From Imbricaverruca yamaguchii (taxonomy: Eukaryota > Arthropoda > Thecostraca > Neoverrucidae), in contig JAOTOL010001234.1 of assembly GCA_034440575.1 (NCBI GenBank), forward strand, positions 248,001 through 312,000: a stretch of 64,000 nt of DNA. Reading direction: 5' to 3'. The number at the start of each line of letters is the position of its first letter. Position 1 is the stretch's first letter. The notes beneath the pieces were generated by a model. It did not search any database. It was not told where the DNA came from and saw nothing but the letters and a program-made list of their open reading frames with translations. This document shows positions 34,434 through 45,639 of this stretch, piece after piece. The position numbers and the translations under genes are program-made.

Positions 34434-36082
34434 TTAATTACGTACAATTTAGTCACCGAGAAACTTGATGTGCCAGATCCCCAAAAGGACGTGGATCGAA
34501 TGATGTCACAGCATGCATGCTAATTGTATTACTTGCAACATGACTTAAGTAGCCGTTCCTGACCAGGGTTGGATTCTGCGACCGCGGTGTATTGCTATGT
34601 TAAAAGGATAATAAAAGCAACCATTAGTATTATGATCAGTCGTAGTAGTAGTTGTATTCACATTGTCAACATTATTATCATGCATAGTTGATTAAGATGA
34701 TGATCATGATGGTGTTTTTTGGAAGCCTAATTACTATTATTATCATTAGTATTGTTTTTGTAAATAATTAGACAAGATCATTGCAGCAATACAGACAACG
34801 GACGTCGTGCTACAGCCCGCACTGAAAACCTGCAGCACTTGCGTACAACCGTGCAAAGACATAGAACAAAAACTAAACACGTCCGTGGGCTATTCATATC
34901 AGATGAATGTCACTTCGCATGTGGAGGTCAGGCTCCATTGTAAATGTTCAATGAAGTGAAACCAAATCAATTTCTCACGGAATTATGTATGAATAATTCG
35001 AGGTTAGCAGTTCTCTGCGAACTATTATGATGCCTAAGCAAGCTCTTCAGGCGCTTTGTAGATGTTGCCATGATGGAAATGAGAAATTGTTTTACAGTTA
35101 TCCTACGCGATAACCTTTTTACATTTTCAGGTGTAGCTCAGTTTTGTACGTTACTTTAGTTAGTAGCGAGTATTTATCGGTGTCTGTATTTATGGTAATA
35201 TTTGTCTTTCAATATTAGCATGGGGCATTTCATCCTAGGTTACTAAGATTTGCATGCAGCATTTGACATCTCAGTGTCTGTTGTTTGTGGCTCGTTTTGC
35301 ACTGGGCTTAGAGACTGCTTACGTGCGTCAGTCATATGTAATGTACATTGCCTGTGGACAACTAGGGAAGTTGAATATCATTCGCCCACGGCTTCGTCTC
35401 CTCATCATGGATGTAGGAGCAACAAGGTATGGAAGCTTCCATACCCAATATCTTTCAATGTTAACATGGAGCCAATGGGCATTAACGAGACAGGATGGCC
35501 TCCTCGAACGCTTTCTCCATACCAATGATTTCCTAGTGCTTGCATCCATGCTTAATACATGCAGCATTTCTGAGCACACAATACGACCTTGAATTGCCTA
35601 TAAATAGACGGCTTTGATTCACGTGCATATACTTACATGCAAATTGATGTGCAATGTACCTCATCCCACCGCGTCGGCGTTGCGTCCCAGGGCGAGCGGA
35701 CCACGTCGGCGGTACTGTGTGGTGAAAGGTCTCGGCTGGCGGCCGTCCGCCGTGTGCCGGAAATGCCAGCCGCCGCCGCACGGCCGCATTGTCACGTGGC
35801 GCGGTCACTAGTGCCATCCGGCGGCGAGTGAAAACCCACAACCCCGCATCACTGGCCAGGCTCTGTGCTTCGTGACAACGTCAGTGGGACATGACGACGC
35901 ATCTGCCACGTTTCGGGAAAGCTCCGCCTCAACAGAGAACTGTATCACGGTGACCTTCGTCTCGCCTAGGAGGGCATTTGTATCTGTCAATCTGCGCCCG
36001 ACCGGACGGGGGTCATTTTGACCTGGCGACGTGTGAATTGATGGTGGTTCATACATGCTGTGTGGTGCACGTAGCTTGTGCA
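34434..36082. other. Unassigned DNA
   Basis: AT-rich up to 35600, more GC-rich after. A perfect 20-bp palindrome (GGTATGGAAG plus its complement) is at 35426-35445. TATAAATAG at about 35600 is TATA-like but has no transcript evidence. A 112-codon frame at 35254-35592 is unassigned. Confidence 0.45.
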
Positions 36083-36228
36083 GTCGGCTCTTACCATGGG
36101 TGGTAAGAGCGGCGCAGCTCTATCCCTGCTATCGTACAGACACGCATTTGTCGGTCGGCTGTTACCGGGCATGGTAAGAGTGGCTGAGCTTTAGCCGTGT
36201 TATCGTACCGACATGTATCGGTCGGTCG
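36083..36228. repeat. 71-bp tandem duplication with hairpin
   Basis: Two units start GTCGGCT (36083 and 36154) and end with TATCGTAC. The first holds a perfect hairpin, arms GCTCTTACCA at 36087-36096 and its complement at 36101-36110, loop TGGG. The second unit has a diverged stem. Confidence 0.75.
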
Positions 36229-36924
36229 GCGCGGACAGCAGGCAGGTCGGGATTAGTCATTCCTTGGTGCTTTCATGCCTGTATTTACTCGTTTATATAT
36301 TCATTTGTAGCAAAATAACGCTACTATTTTTAATTTGTTGTACATCAAGTAAAAATATGGTCCTTCCATCCTGCCATTTATAAAAAAGAAATTTTCCGGC
36401 CGTCGAGGTCACCGTAGGTCACATGACCTGAGGTCATGGGGTTAACTTTCCAATCATGTATGATGTGCAAAGATACTCCCAGAATTTGACTCCTTGGAAC
36501 TTTGCGAGTTAACAAATGTCTGACCATTTATGTTTTGAATGATATTTAACGTAGTAGATCACCGAGCGTAACCTTGCAGCGTGACCTTCCAAAAATACCC
36601 GAGGCTCTAACTCCTGAACTATTGACCTGATAGAAACACAATTTAGGCAGGAAGATTCAGAGCATCAGATAACCTTGCACACAAATTTTACTCAAAATCT
36701 GAGACTTGAGGGTGGTCAATCATCACTTTGCTTGATCAATTTCTCCTGAAATTCCTCACCGTGCAATTCAGCCCAAACAATTCCGGAGCGCACTCCCCCA
36801 TCGCCAGATCACCCGAAAAGTAATGATATGGCAGGGGCACTAAGGCCCAGTGGCACCAAAATTATAGATCCCCCACGCACACACTTGGCTAAATCTTGAA
36901 TCCGCCACTGAAGCCGTCTGGGTA
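36229..36924. other. Unassigned DNA with AGGTCA cluster
   Basis: No gene supported. Four AGGTCA-type half-sites occur at 36406-36436. The right part (36780-36910) ends in AATCCGCCACTG, like a transposon terminus. Confidence 0.4.
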
Positions 36925-37325
36925 ATGTATTGTAATGTGCAGTACTGTACTATGTCGAGCCGTGCCGTGCCGTGCTGTGATATGCTGTACTGTGCTGTAC
37001 TGTGCCGAGCTGTGCCGCGTCGTGTTGCGCCGTGCTGTACTGTGCTGTATTGTGTTGTATTGTGCCGTGTTATGCTGTATTGTGTCGTTCTGTACCATGC
37101 TGTGCTGTGACGTATTATGCTGCGCTGTGCCGTGCCGTGCTGTACTGTACTGTGCTGTGCTATGCTGTACTGTGCCGTACCGTACTATGCTGCGCTGTGC
37201 CTTGCTATGCTGCGCCATGCCTTGCTATACTGCACCCTGCCGTGCCGTGCTGTGCTGTACTGTGCCGTGCTGTACTGCACTGTGCCGTGCTGTGCTGTGC
37301 TGGACTGTGCTGCGCCTTGCCGTCC
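36925..37325. repeat. 5-bp repeat array, ~80 units
   Basis: Units are CTGTG, CCGTG, CTGTA, CTATG and similar TG-anchored pentamers. The Cys/Val/Leu-rich frames on both strands are artefacts. Confidence 0.93.
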
Positions 37326-37484
37326 TGCTCCGTGGCCAGCGTGTGCCGTGGTGCTAGGCCGGTGATCCAGATGATCTGGTGGACGGACCGCCTAATTATC
37401 GTGCTGTTTACGTGGCGGCGGACGGGTCCGGCGCCTGCCGGCCGCTCGGCTGTTTATCTCGGCGGAAACGGCGGGCGGCGCGAG

Positions 37485-38190
37485 GCCGCGCCTCGACAGG
37501 GATGACGCTGTGTCTCGACAGGGATGGAACTGCTTCTCGACAGGGATGGAACTGCGTCTCGACAGGGATGGAACTGCGTCTCGACAGGGATGGAACTGCT
37601 TCTCGACAGGGATGACGCTGTGTCTCGACAGGGATGGAACTGATTCTCGACAGACCTGAAGATGTGTCTCGACAGGGATGGAATTGCGTCTCGACAGGGA
37701 TGGAACTGCGTCTCGACAGGGATGGAACTGCTTTTCGACAGGGATGACGATGTGTCTCGACAGGGATGGAACTGCTTCTCGACAGGGATGGAACTGCGTC
37801 TCGACAGGGGTGGAACTGCTTCTCGACAGAGCTGGGGATGTGTCTCAACAAGGATGGGACTGTGGGTCGACCGGGATGGGGGATGCGTCTCGACAGGGAT
37901 AGGGTTGTGTCTTAGTAGGGGTGGGCTGCGTGTCGACAGAAATGGATGTGTCTCAGCATGTATGGGATGCGTGCTGACAGGGATGAGGATGCGTCTCGGA
38001 CAGGGATGGGGCTGCGTCTCGGCAGATGGCGATGTGTCTTGGCAGGGATGTGGCTGTGTCTGAGTAGGGGATGGTCCTGGGTCTCCACAAGTCTGGACGG
38101 AGATGGCGGTGTGTCCGTGACTGAGATGGGGTCCTGTCATGGCACATGTGCTACGTCTCGACGGAAATATGAAGTTGTGTCTCGACTGGG
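37485..38190. repeat. 22-bp minisatellite, ~30 units
   Basis: The unit is CTCGACAGGGATGGAACTGC plus GT. Exact 22-bp spacing is seen on the left (37514, 37536 and onward). Units decay progressively from about 37850 to the right. Confidence 0.94.
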
Positions 38191-39169
38191 GATTTGGTGG
38201 ATATAAGATTGGCATATAGGATGCTATTATCAGTTTATTTTTATATTGTCAGTTTCCATTTTTTGGATTAGGCTAGGGTGTCGCTGGAAATGATCTTCTG
38301 TTGACGTACTGTTGTTGACTATGGAGTAAGGTTGGGCGCAAAGTAAAAATGGAAAGAATGGATGTATGCTATGTAATGCTAAATGAGTATACCAAGTACC
38401 AATTTTTCCATATGTAAAAATTGAACGTCGTCCTCGACCCGCTTCTCAAGGATGTACGAAATAACAGCTGACCCGCCCATATTTCGTGCTGCCCCTTTAC
38501 AATACGCCGTCACCCAGTCCTACATATGCCCCAAGTTAGTCGAGTCTCCCTTAATCCTCTCCGTTCCCATCATCCCGCCACGTCTGCGTCACCTCGCCCC
38601 GCATCCATCACCCCGCCACTTCTTCCCCTGGTCCCCGCCGTTTTCCCCAGTCCGCTCCGTCTCCACAGTCCGCACCATCCGTACTAGTCCGCTCCGCCTC
38701 TCCAGCCCACGCCATCCCAAGTCGTTGACGTCTCCCCGATTGGTCACCATCCACAATCCCCAGTCCGCCTGTTCTCCCCGGTCCGCGCTATCCGCCCCAG
38801 CCCGCTCCGTCTTCCCAATCCGTCAGAACCAGCGGGCACCCACCCCGCCTTGTCCTTCCGATCTGCGAATAAGGCGCAGCGGGCGCTCCAGAGGAAGACG
38901 GCGGGGAAGGTAGCACTGCGTAGTCGTCATGTGGTGGCTGGCGGTAATTCTCCGACATCCGACGCACCCTCGCTGAGATGGCGCGATGGCTGCGTCGCGG
39001 TGAGAGAACCAGTTGTGCCGCACGGAATGGGTCCTCCCCCGCCACCAACGCAGCTGAGCGCCCCTCGGAAGCGAGGGCTACCGTAGTCAGGTAGCCCTCC
39101 CGGGGACAGCTCGCCGCGATCGCGACCGAGAACGATCTCACTTGGCCACTCTAGGAGTAACCTGGAACG
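38191..39169. other. Unassigned, partly repetitive DNA
   Basis: 38560-38860 is rich in CCCAGTCCGCTCCGTC words, a decayed ~21-bp array. The remaining sequence shows no gene. Confidence 0.4.
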
Positions 39170-39412
39170 CTCCGGGGAGCACTTTTGGACAAAAGGTTCG
39201 AGTGCAACCCTCAGAGGAGCAGAGCAGAAGGCACCCGTTGGTACCAAAAGGCGCCCGTGCAGTGTGCTCCCCCTCCCCAGTGCAGCCTCCCCACCACACC
39301 GTTCAACGAATTTTCTGCCGAAAACTCCAGTAACTTGCTCAGTGGCGCCCTCCAAGTAAGTGGCGCTCTTACAGAAGTGCCCCTCCATGAAGATTTCTGG
39401 ATCCGCCCCTTG
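39170..39412 (-). mobile_element. GGATCC-type inverted-repeat element, diverged copy
   Basis: On the minus strand it starts GGGCGGATCCAG, then CTTCATGG and TTGGAGGGCGCCACTG. These match the start of the element at 20882-21215 in order. The far end is not defined. Confidence 0.55.
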
Positions 39413-39494
39413 TTTTGCCCCTTAGCTTGATCATATCATTGACGACCTTTTTACCCCATTAGTGTTCTTGATTTTAACGGTTGTCTTCAATTAC

Positions 39495-39835
39495 ACTTGT
39501 CCGTGTTCTGTTCCGTGTCCCGTTCGGTGCTCCGCTCCGTTCCGTCCCTTGCTTCGTTTCACCGTTCCATGCCGTGCTCCGTTCCCCGTCCTTTGCTTCG
39601 TTCCACCGCCCCGTGTCGCGCTCCATTCCATCCATTGCCCCGTTTCACCGCCCCGTGTCGCGCTCCATTCCATCCCTTGCTCCGTTTCACCGTCCCGTGC
39701 CCCGCTCCGTTCCGTCCCTTGCCCCGTTTCACCGCCCCGTGCCCCGCTCCGTTCCGTCCCTTGCCCCGTTTCACCGTCCCGTGCCCCGCTCCGTGCCGTC
39801 CCTTGCTCCGTTTCACCGCGCCGCGCTCCGTGGTC
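39495..39835. repeat. 42-bp minisatellite, ~8 units
   Basis: The unit includes CCGTTTCACCGCCCCGTGCC and CGCTCCGTTCCGTCCCTTGC. The 42-bp period was measured at 39682 and 39724. Open frames of 128-178 codons are repeat artefacts. Confidence 0.93.
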
Positions 39836-41734
39836 CGCTCCTCTGGGGAAGCTGGATGCCGGCGCCGGTTAGATTCGACGTGACGGCTCGGACAGGAGGG
39901 TTGGGGCCGGCGTGGCGCGACGACCTCCCGCTGACCTCATTACCCCCGACGGCGCCGGCACAGCCGCAGGAGACCAATCAGGGCGGCGGACTGGGGCCGC
40001 CGCGGGCCGTCCAATAACAGGGCGGCTATCGTCCGCCCAGATCGCGCCGTGGAGGCGGCCGGCGTCACTAACGGCCGTCCGTTGGTGGTCGTGTGGACGC
40101 GGACGCCCCAGGTCAGCATCACTCGCACAGGTGGTGCTCCCGATGGCCGGCCCACCAGTTCAAGTTGGTTTGGCATTTGTGGAATTTTGAGGCTGCTCCT
40201 TTCACACCGCGCTATAGGCGCTATATATATATAGGCCTCGCTTTTAATGTCAAAATTTGTACGTTGATTCCCCGTCAATATCCCGACTATGGAGCCATCA
40301 ATGGGCACCGTGACAGTAGATCCCTCAGGTGTCCATATATGGATGGTGTGTTGTATCTCCTGGGGTGGAGCTCCCATGCTCGGTCCGGACCCCAGCCCCT
40401 AGGTAACCTCAGAGCAGGCAGCATCACGCTTAGAGCATGTTTTTTGCCACTGTTGAAAGGGATAGCAAAGTGGATATTCGCTTTGCATTGCTCATGCCAG
40501 TCGGCCTGCACGAGGTCATCGAGTTTGCACACTATTTATAACTGGCTACGTCTTTAGCTGTGATCATAATCTTATCGTACGTCCGCTTCGGGGCTCGTGT
40601 TGTAATGGTTCCCTGGAAAGATTTTACGAAACAGCTTCAAAAGGAAAATTGAATTTAGCGCCGCCAGCGATGGCCAGTCTTCGTTAGTATTCATTCACCC
40701 AAAGTTACCTTATTTGCAAAATTCCTCTATCTTTTCCTCGAGTATTAGATGATTTCCAAGTATATGTAATGCAGGAATGTTTTTGTTGCTCGATATTGTT
40801 CAGGTATGCGCCTATTTAAGGTAGGGGAACGGTTGCAGCCTTGCAGCCCATGTGGGTCCGAGAGGGCCCTCCATGCAACCGTCATACGAGGTCTGCAAGA
40901 ACCTCTCATGGCGTAGGCGTAGAGACCAATGACAAATTAAGATGCATCTAGCAGCTGGTATAGGAAGGCTGGATGAGCGGCTGTCGATCGGGGTGGCCAT
41001 ATTTAGTTTACCAACCGCTACACCAAACCCTGGCTATTCCACTAATTCTTGGACACGAATTTTAACTGTGCATTTTGAACTGTTCCCGTGCGCGAATAAA
41101 AGGTTGCGGTGTCACACATGCTGCGGTTTGCTGTCTACGACTTGAAATCTCTCACTTGCCTCTATGCAGCCCTTTAAGCCACTAGCTATTTCACAGAGAG
41201 GTCTTCTCCGATGTCGCCCATAAAATGGCGTCATTATTAAACAGTGAGCTCCGATTTGTTAGCTTTTTAATAGCTACGTTATATATATGGTCATAATCGA
41301 AGACGTCATGGAAGAAATACAGAACGATTCTGGTTGACCGCTGGCAAGTCCAGGAAACGCGTGGGTTTGAACAAACCTAACTTTCGACACCATGTGCTCT
41401 GCTGATCACTATGAAGTGCACTAAAGGCCAAAGGCGTCGAACAGGATTTCGATGGATTTCCTGACTTCACCGAATTTCAATGACTATGATGGGAATGGTT
41501 CTTTTGAAACAATGTTGTCTTAATACAGTATGGCAAGATCACAATGAGAATACGGTTTTGTGGCGATTTTCCTTCTTTGGCATGTTGTGGATTTGTCCAA
41601 AATTCTCATACAACCCCCCACACCCCTTTGCAAGCCAGTGGGTCCTGCACAGGTTAAGTTTTGATTGCCAGTATTTCATGCGGATGGATGTGTTCCTTGC
41701 CCATACGTAACTGAATTATCACAACACCAGTACC
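39836..41734. other. Unassigned DNA
   Basis: GC-rich until about 40180, then AT-moderate. No gene or bounded element recognised. A short (TA)n lies at 40221-40231. Confidence 0.45.
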
Positions 41735-42704
41735 CGTCACAAACGGCCGATGACGTGGCGCCGACGTCACGGGCCCGCCGAGCGACGGCAGCGCTGATTG
41801 GCCGTCATCATTTGAGCCGGCGCGGCGCGGCGGCCGCCGCCGCCCGCATCACAATGAGCCGGTGTTTTTGTCGGTGGGCCGTCGTACGGCGGAGGAGCGC
41901 ATGTGCGCCGCGTCGTCACACGCGTGACGGCCGCCGGCGCTGCCCGCACCGGGGCCGGCCCGGCGGCACACGCTGCTGCGCGCACTTGCCGGCGCACCGT
42001 GCATGACGTGTGGACAAGGGCGACGGCACCTCGTGTAGCCAGTAGAGAGAAAACACTCAGTTTGCACTCACTCTGTGCGTGCAACGCCATGCATCGGCTC
42101 GTTCCCACGCCCGATCGGGTGGGGTGGGCGCAGCCTGGCGTCGCTGGCGCACGTCTGGTGCTAGTGCCACAATTCACAAATCTGGTGGCGGGAGATTAGG
42201 AGACTGTCCCCTAATCCGCCGCCTGTGCGTGCAGCTTCATATAATGGCGCACGTCGATTCGACGAAGATTCAGACTGACGTCTGCCGCTGTCACGTGCGG
42301 TGCGCGATGCTTCCAGCTACGGGTTGGGTTGGCAGAGTCACGAGCGCTGAGCTGAGTTTCAAGGGTGCGACATACGCCCGCTGTTCGGCAGCAGTGCCGT
42401 GGCCACACTGCCAGTCGGGGAGTCCTCTCGGGCCAACTGGCAGCGTGTGGTCCCGCGCCGAGGTGCCAACTTGGGGCCGACGCATCCGTCTGAAGCCGAT
42501 GCCGTCTCGGGTCAGTGAAGGCTGCCGACCGACATGTGGCATGCGGTCTTACAGGCCAGTCTGCGTGTGTGGTGCAGACAGATGTATGGTATACACCTAT
42601 CCGTGATGTGTGGCCCTTTGTATCGGTCTGTCCCATGCTAACTAACATGATCAAATACATGGATATCTCCTACATACCGACATGTAATTTGGCTCTCAAT
42701 GACC

Positions 42705-43355
42705 GATGCATGGTCTGCGGCCCGTGGTACAGACCGACACGGAATCTGCGGCCCGTGGTACAGACCGACACGGGATCTGCGGCCCGTGGTACAGACCGAC
42801 ACGGAATCTGCGGCCCGTGGTACAGACCGACACGGAATCTGCGGCCCGTGGTACAGACCGACACGGAATCTGCGGCCCGTGGTACAGACCGACACGGAAT
42901 CTGCGGCCCGTGGTACAGACCGACACGGAATCTGCGGCCAGTGGTACAGACCGGCACGGGATCCGCGGCCAGGGATCTGCGGCCCGTGGTACAGACCGAC
43001 ACGGGATATGCGGCCCGTGCTGCAGACCGACACGGGATCTGCGGCCCGTGGTACAGACCGGCACGGAATCTGCGGCCAGTGGTACAGACCGACACGGGAT
43101 CTGCGGCCCGTGGTACAGACCGGCACGGAATCTGCGGCCCGTGGTACAGACCGACAAGGGATCTGCGGCCAGTGGTACAGACCGACACGGGATATGCGGC
43201 CCGTGCTGCAGACCGACACGGGATCTGCGGCCCGTGGTACAGACCGACACGGAATCTGCGGCCAGTGGTACAGACCGACACGGAATCTGCGGCCCGTGGT
43301 ACAGACCGACAAGGGATCTGCGGCCCGTGGTACAGACCGGCACGGGATCCGCGAC
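42705..43355. repeat. 31-bp minisatellite, ~21 units
   Basis: The unit is GCGGCCCGTGGTACAGACCG followed by ACACGGAATCT or ACACGGGATCT. The 31-bp period was measured at 42721 and 42752. One unit has a partial duplication near 42955-42985. A block of several units with the rarer GATATG/GTGCTGC variants is repeated (about 42995 and 43185), suggesting segmental duplication within the array. Confidence 0.95.
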
Positions 43356-44048
43356 GTGTGGGCGTAGATCAATACACGATCTACGTTTTGTGGGTGCGAA
43401 CCAATCTTCGCAGGCGTGCACGGCGCAGCTCGGGGCTCGTGTGGTGATTACCAGCCCGTGCACGCCCTCATGCATGTGCCTGATGGTGTGCGCACAAAGC
43501 GTGTGAGCAAAAGTGAAAATAAGTGGGAGCACGGGCGGCGGCGTACTCACGACACGCGCGCAGGTCTGGTGGCGTCTTTAGTGAATGTGGTGTTGGGCCG
43601 GAGTGTAGACATGACGATCCGTTCTGGGGTGTGAGGAACGGACTCACACCACCGCAAGTGCCGCCGGCGACTGCGGCGAAAGTGGCCACCAGGGGGCCAT
43701 CTGTGCAGCCGTGCCGCTCGCTCGCCACCCGTTTCGGCACGTGCGGCGAGGTGTTAGCGGTGCTGTCACGGCGGCCAGCTGGCCGGACCTCCGGGACGTG
43801 CGACGGACTGTGTGTTGCTGCCATGCCGGTACTGTCTGCCGCTGCTGCCGCGGCAGGAAGACATGCAGGAGAGCTCGGCGACGTGTCGAGGAGCGGCCGC
43901 TCGCCGGCTCAGCTCGAGTCGGCGCCCGCTGAAGCCAGCCCGGCCAGACTCACCACGGCGCGGAATGTCGATCATTCGCCGCACTCGGTCGCCACCCGGT
44001 GTATGTAAGCGGCGCAGTGTGGCGGGTGGCTGCACCTGCAGCAGCGCC

Positions 44049-44065
44049 CTCCTCCTCCTCCTCCT

Positions 44066-44096
<31 letters not shown>

Positions 44097-44100
44097 CGCC
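44049..44100. repeat. (CTC)n(CGC)n trinucleotide tract
   Basis: CTC repeats pass into CGC repeats. Poly-Gly/Arg/Ala frames here are artefacts. Confidence 0.9.
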
Positions 44101-44290
44101 GCCCGAGGCCCGGCCGTCCGCCGCACGCGACCCTCGACCGCGGCTGAAATTGCCCGGCCCACCGTACAGATGCCGGCCGGCCGCGGCGCCTGCCGCCAGC
44201 CCACGCCACGGTCGGCCCGTGAGCCGGCAGCCGGCGTGGCGTGTCTCTGGTCCTTGGCGGGCGCCTCCCGGCAGTGTTGCCGACCACACG

Positions 44291-45639
44291 ATGTTAAAGG
44301 TTAACGTGCATTCTTGCCGTTTTTCACAAACAGATGCTCCGTCATGTCGCCCACTTTGCGTGACCGCCAGTCTCGGAATAAAACAAAATCGAAGTGCACT
44401 TTTTACTGTGCAGATAGCGGTTAATAGGTGTTATTTTCCAGTGAAGTCATTGAAAGATTAAACTGTCTGTGGAGAATTAATTCGTTGTTAATTCCTCCAG
44501 CCTCAGTTTGTAAATATCGGTGTCATATTCCATACGACAATCGTCTACCACCAAGGGAGGTGCATCAGGCCGCGATGGCAGGAGACAAAGCACGATATTA
44601 TCTGTGCATGCTGTTAACAAAGAGCTGGTATCTGGTACAGAGCTATAGCCGGAACGTAGCCACGGGCGACGTGCTATGAAATTGATTCGAGGAAGGGGCT
44701 TACATTAGCTGGGAGGATCCTGGCATTGTGTAACAGGCACTTCACAAGGTTCATGTTAAATCTAAAACCATTTGGAGGTCATGCGAAACACTCCTCAAAG
44801 CACCTTGATAAAACGGTACCCCTGAACGTAGCAGGTGCATGGTATCCTTGCACTACTGCACGGTGAATGGTAAGCTTCCTGTTCTTCAGTGGTGACTGCT
44901 GCCATTAAAGCCTTTCAAAATTAGCTGCTGGGTGAGTTATTGAGTTGAAGTCAGAAAGCACCTTGAAAACGATTCACCCTGGCCAGGAACCATATCTGGC
45001 CAAATCAGAGATGAAAAACTCGGTGCGGATACCATTGCGTGCCCCCACTCCCAATATGGGGCTCGTGGAGAAAGTGGATCTCCTTCACCGTTGTTCGTTC
45101 TTTGAAAGGACTGACTTCACATTGTGTATAGGAACCCCCACCACCGTTTCAAGCTTCCGAGGTCATTCATGAGGTTCACGGTCCTGTGGCTGCTTTATAT
45201 TTTGGTCTGGCAGTGGCGTTGTCTTGGTAACGTCAGCCATCACCGAGAAGCGGCGAGTGGTGCGCCTCTTGGCTACCCTCTCGTTGGGTTTGTTTGGTGC
45301 CAGGTGGGCTGCCAAATCAGGTTTTGTGCCGCGCGTCTCGCGTGCTCTACGGTGTCGGCTTCGGCTCAGTCGTAAGCGTGCCCAATTCAGCTTCGGCTCA
45401 CCGCGCGTGGTCTCGGTGTCAGCTCCGGTTCGACTCCGGCTGATGTCCGTGCCAGCTTCGGCCCAGTCTCATGTCAGCTGCGGTCAGCGCCGGCCGGGCT
45501 TCGGCCCAGTCTCATGTCAGCTCTGGTCAGCGCCGTTGAAGCTTCGGCCCAGTCTCATGTCGGCTCTGGCTCAACCCCGACAAAGCTCTGGCTCAGTCCC
45601 GTGCCACCTTCGGTTGTTCAGTTCTGTTCAGCTTCCACT
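44291..45639. other. Unassigned DNA
   Basis: No gene supported. 45340-45610 is loosely repetitive around CTTCGGCCCAGTCTCATGTC words, a weak minisatellite. Confidence 0.4.

Larger units (their letters stand above)
41735..44290. other. CpG-dense block
   Basis: GC-rich flanks (41735-42060 and 43650-44280) surround the 31-bp array. Frames up to 310 codons are repeat-driven. No exon supported. Confidence 0.45.

Noticed and set aside
34860..35010. Transposase-like peptide LFISDECHF
   Set aside because: A short resemblance to the catalytic region of mariner-type transposases, with no supporting sequence on either side.
35597..35640. TATA-box promoter (TATAAATAG)
   Set aside because: A single motif in AT-rich DNA without a recognisable first exon or initiator at the right distance.
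42515..43550. Several 200-310 codon frames on both strands
   Set aside because: All arise from the 31-bp array; a 31-bp period forces the same peptides in all three phases.
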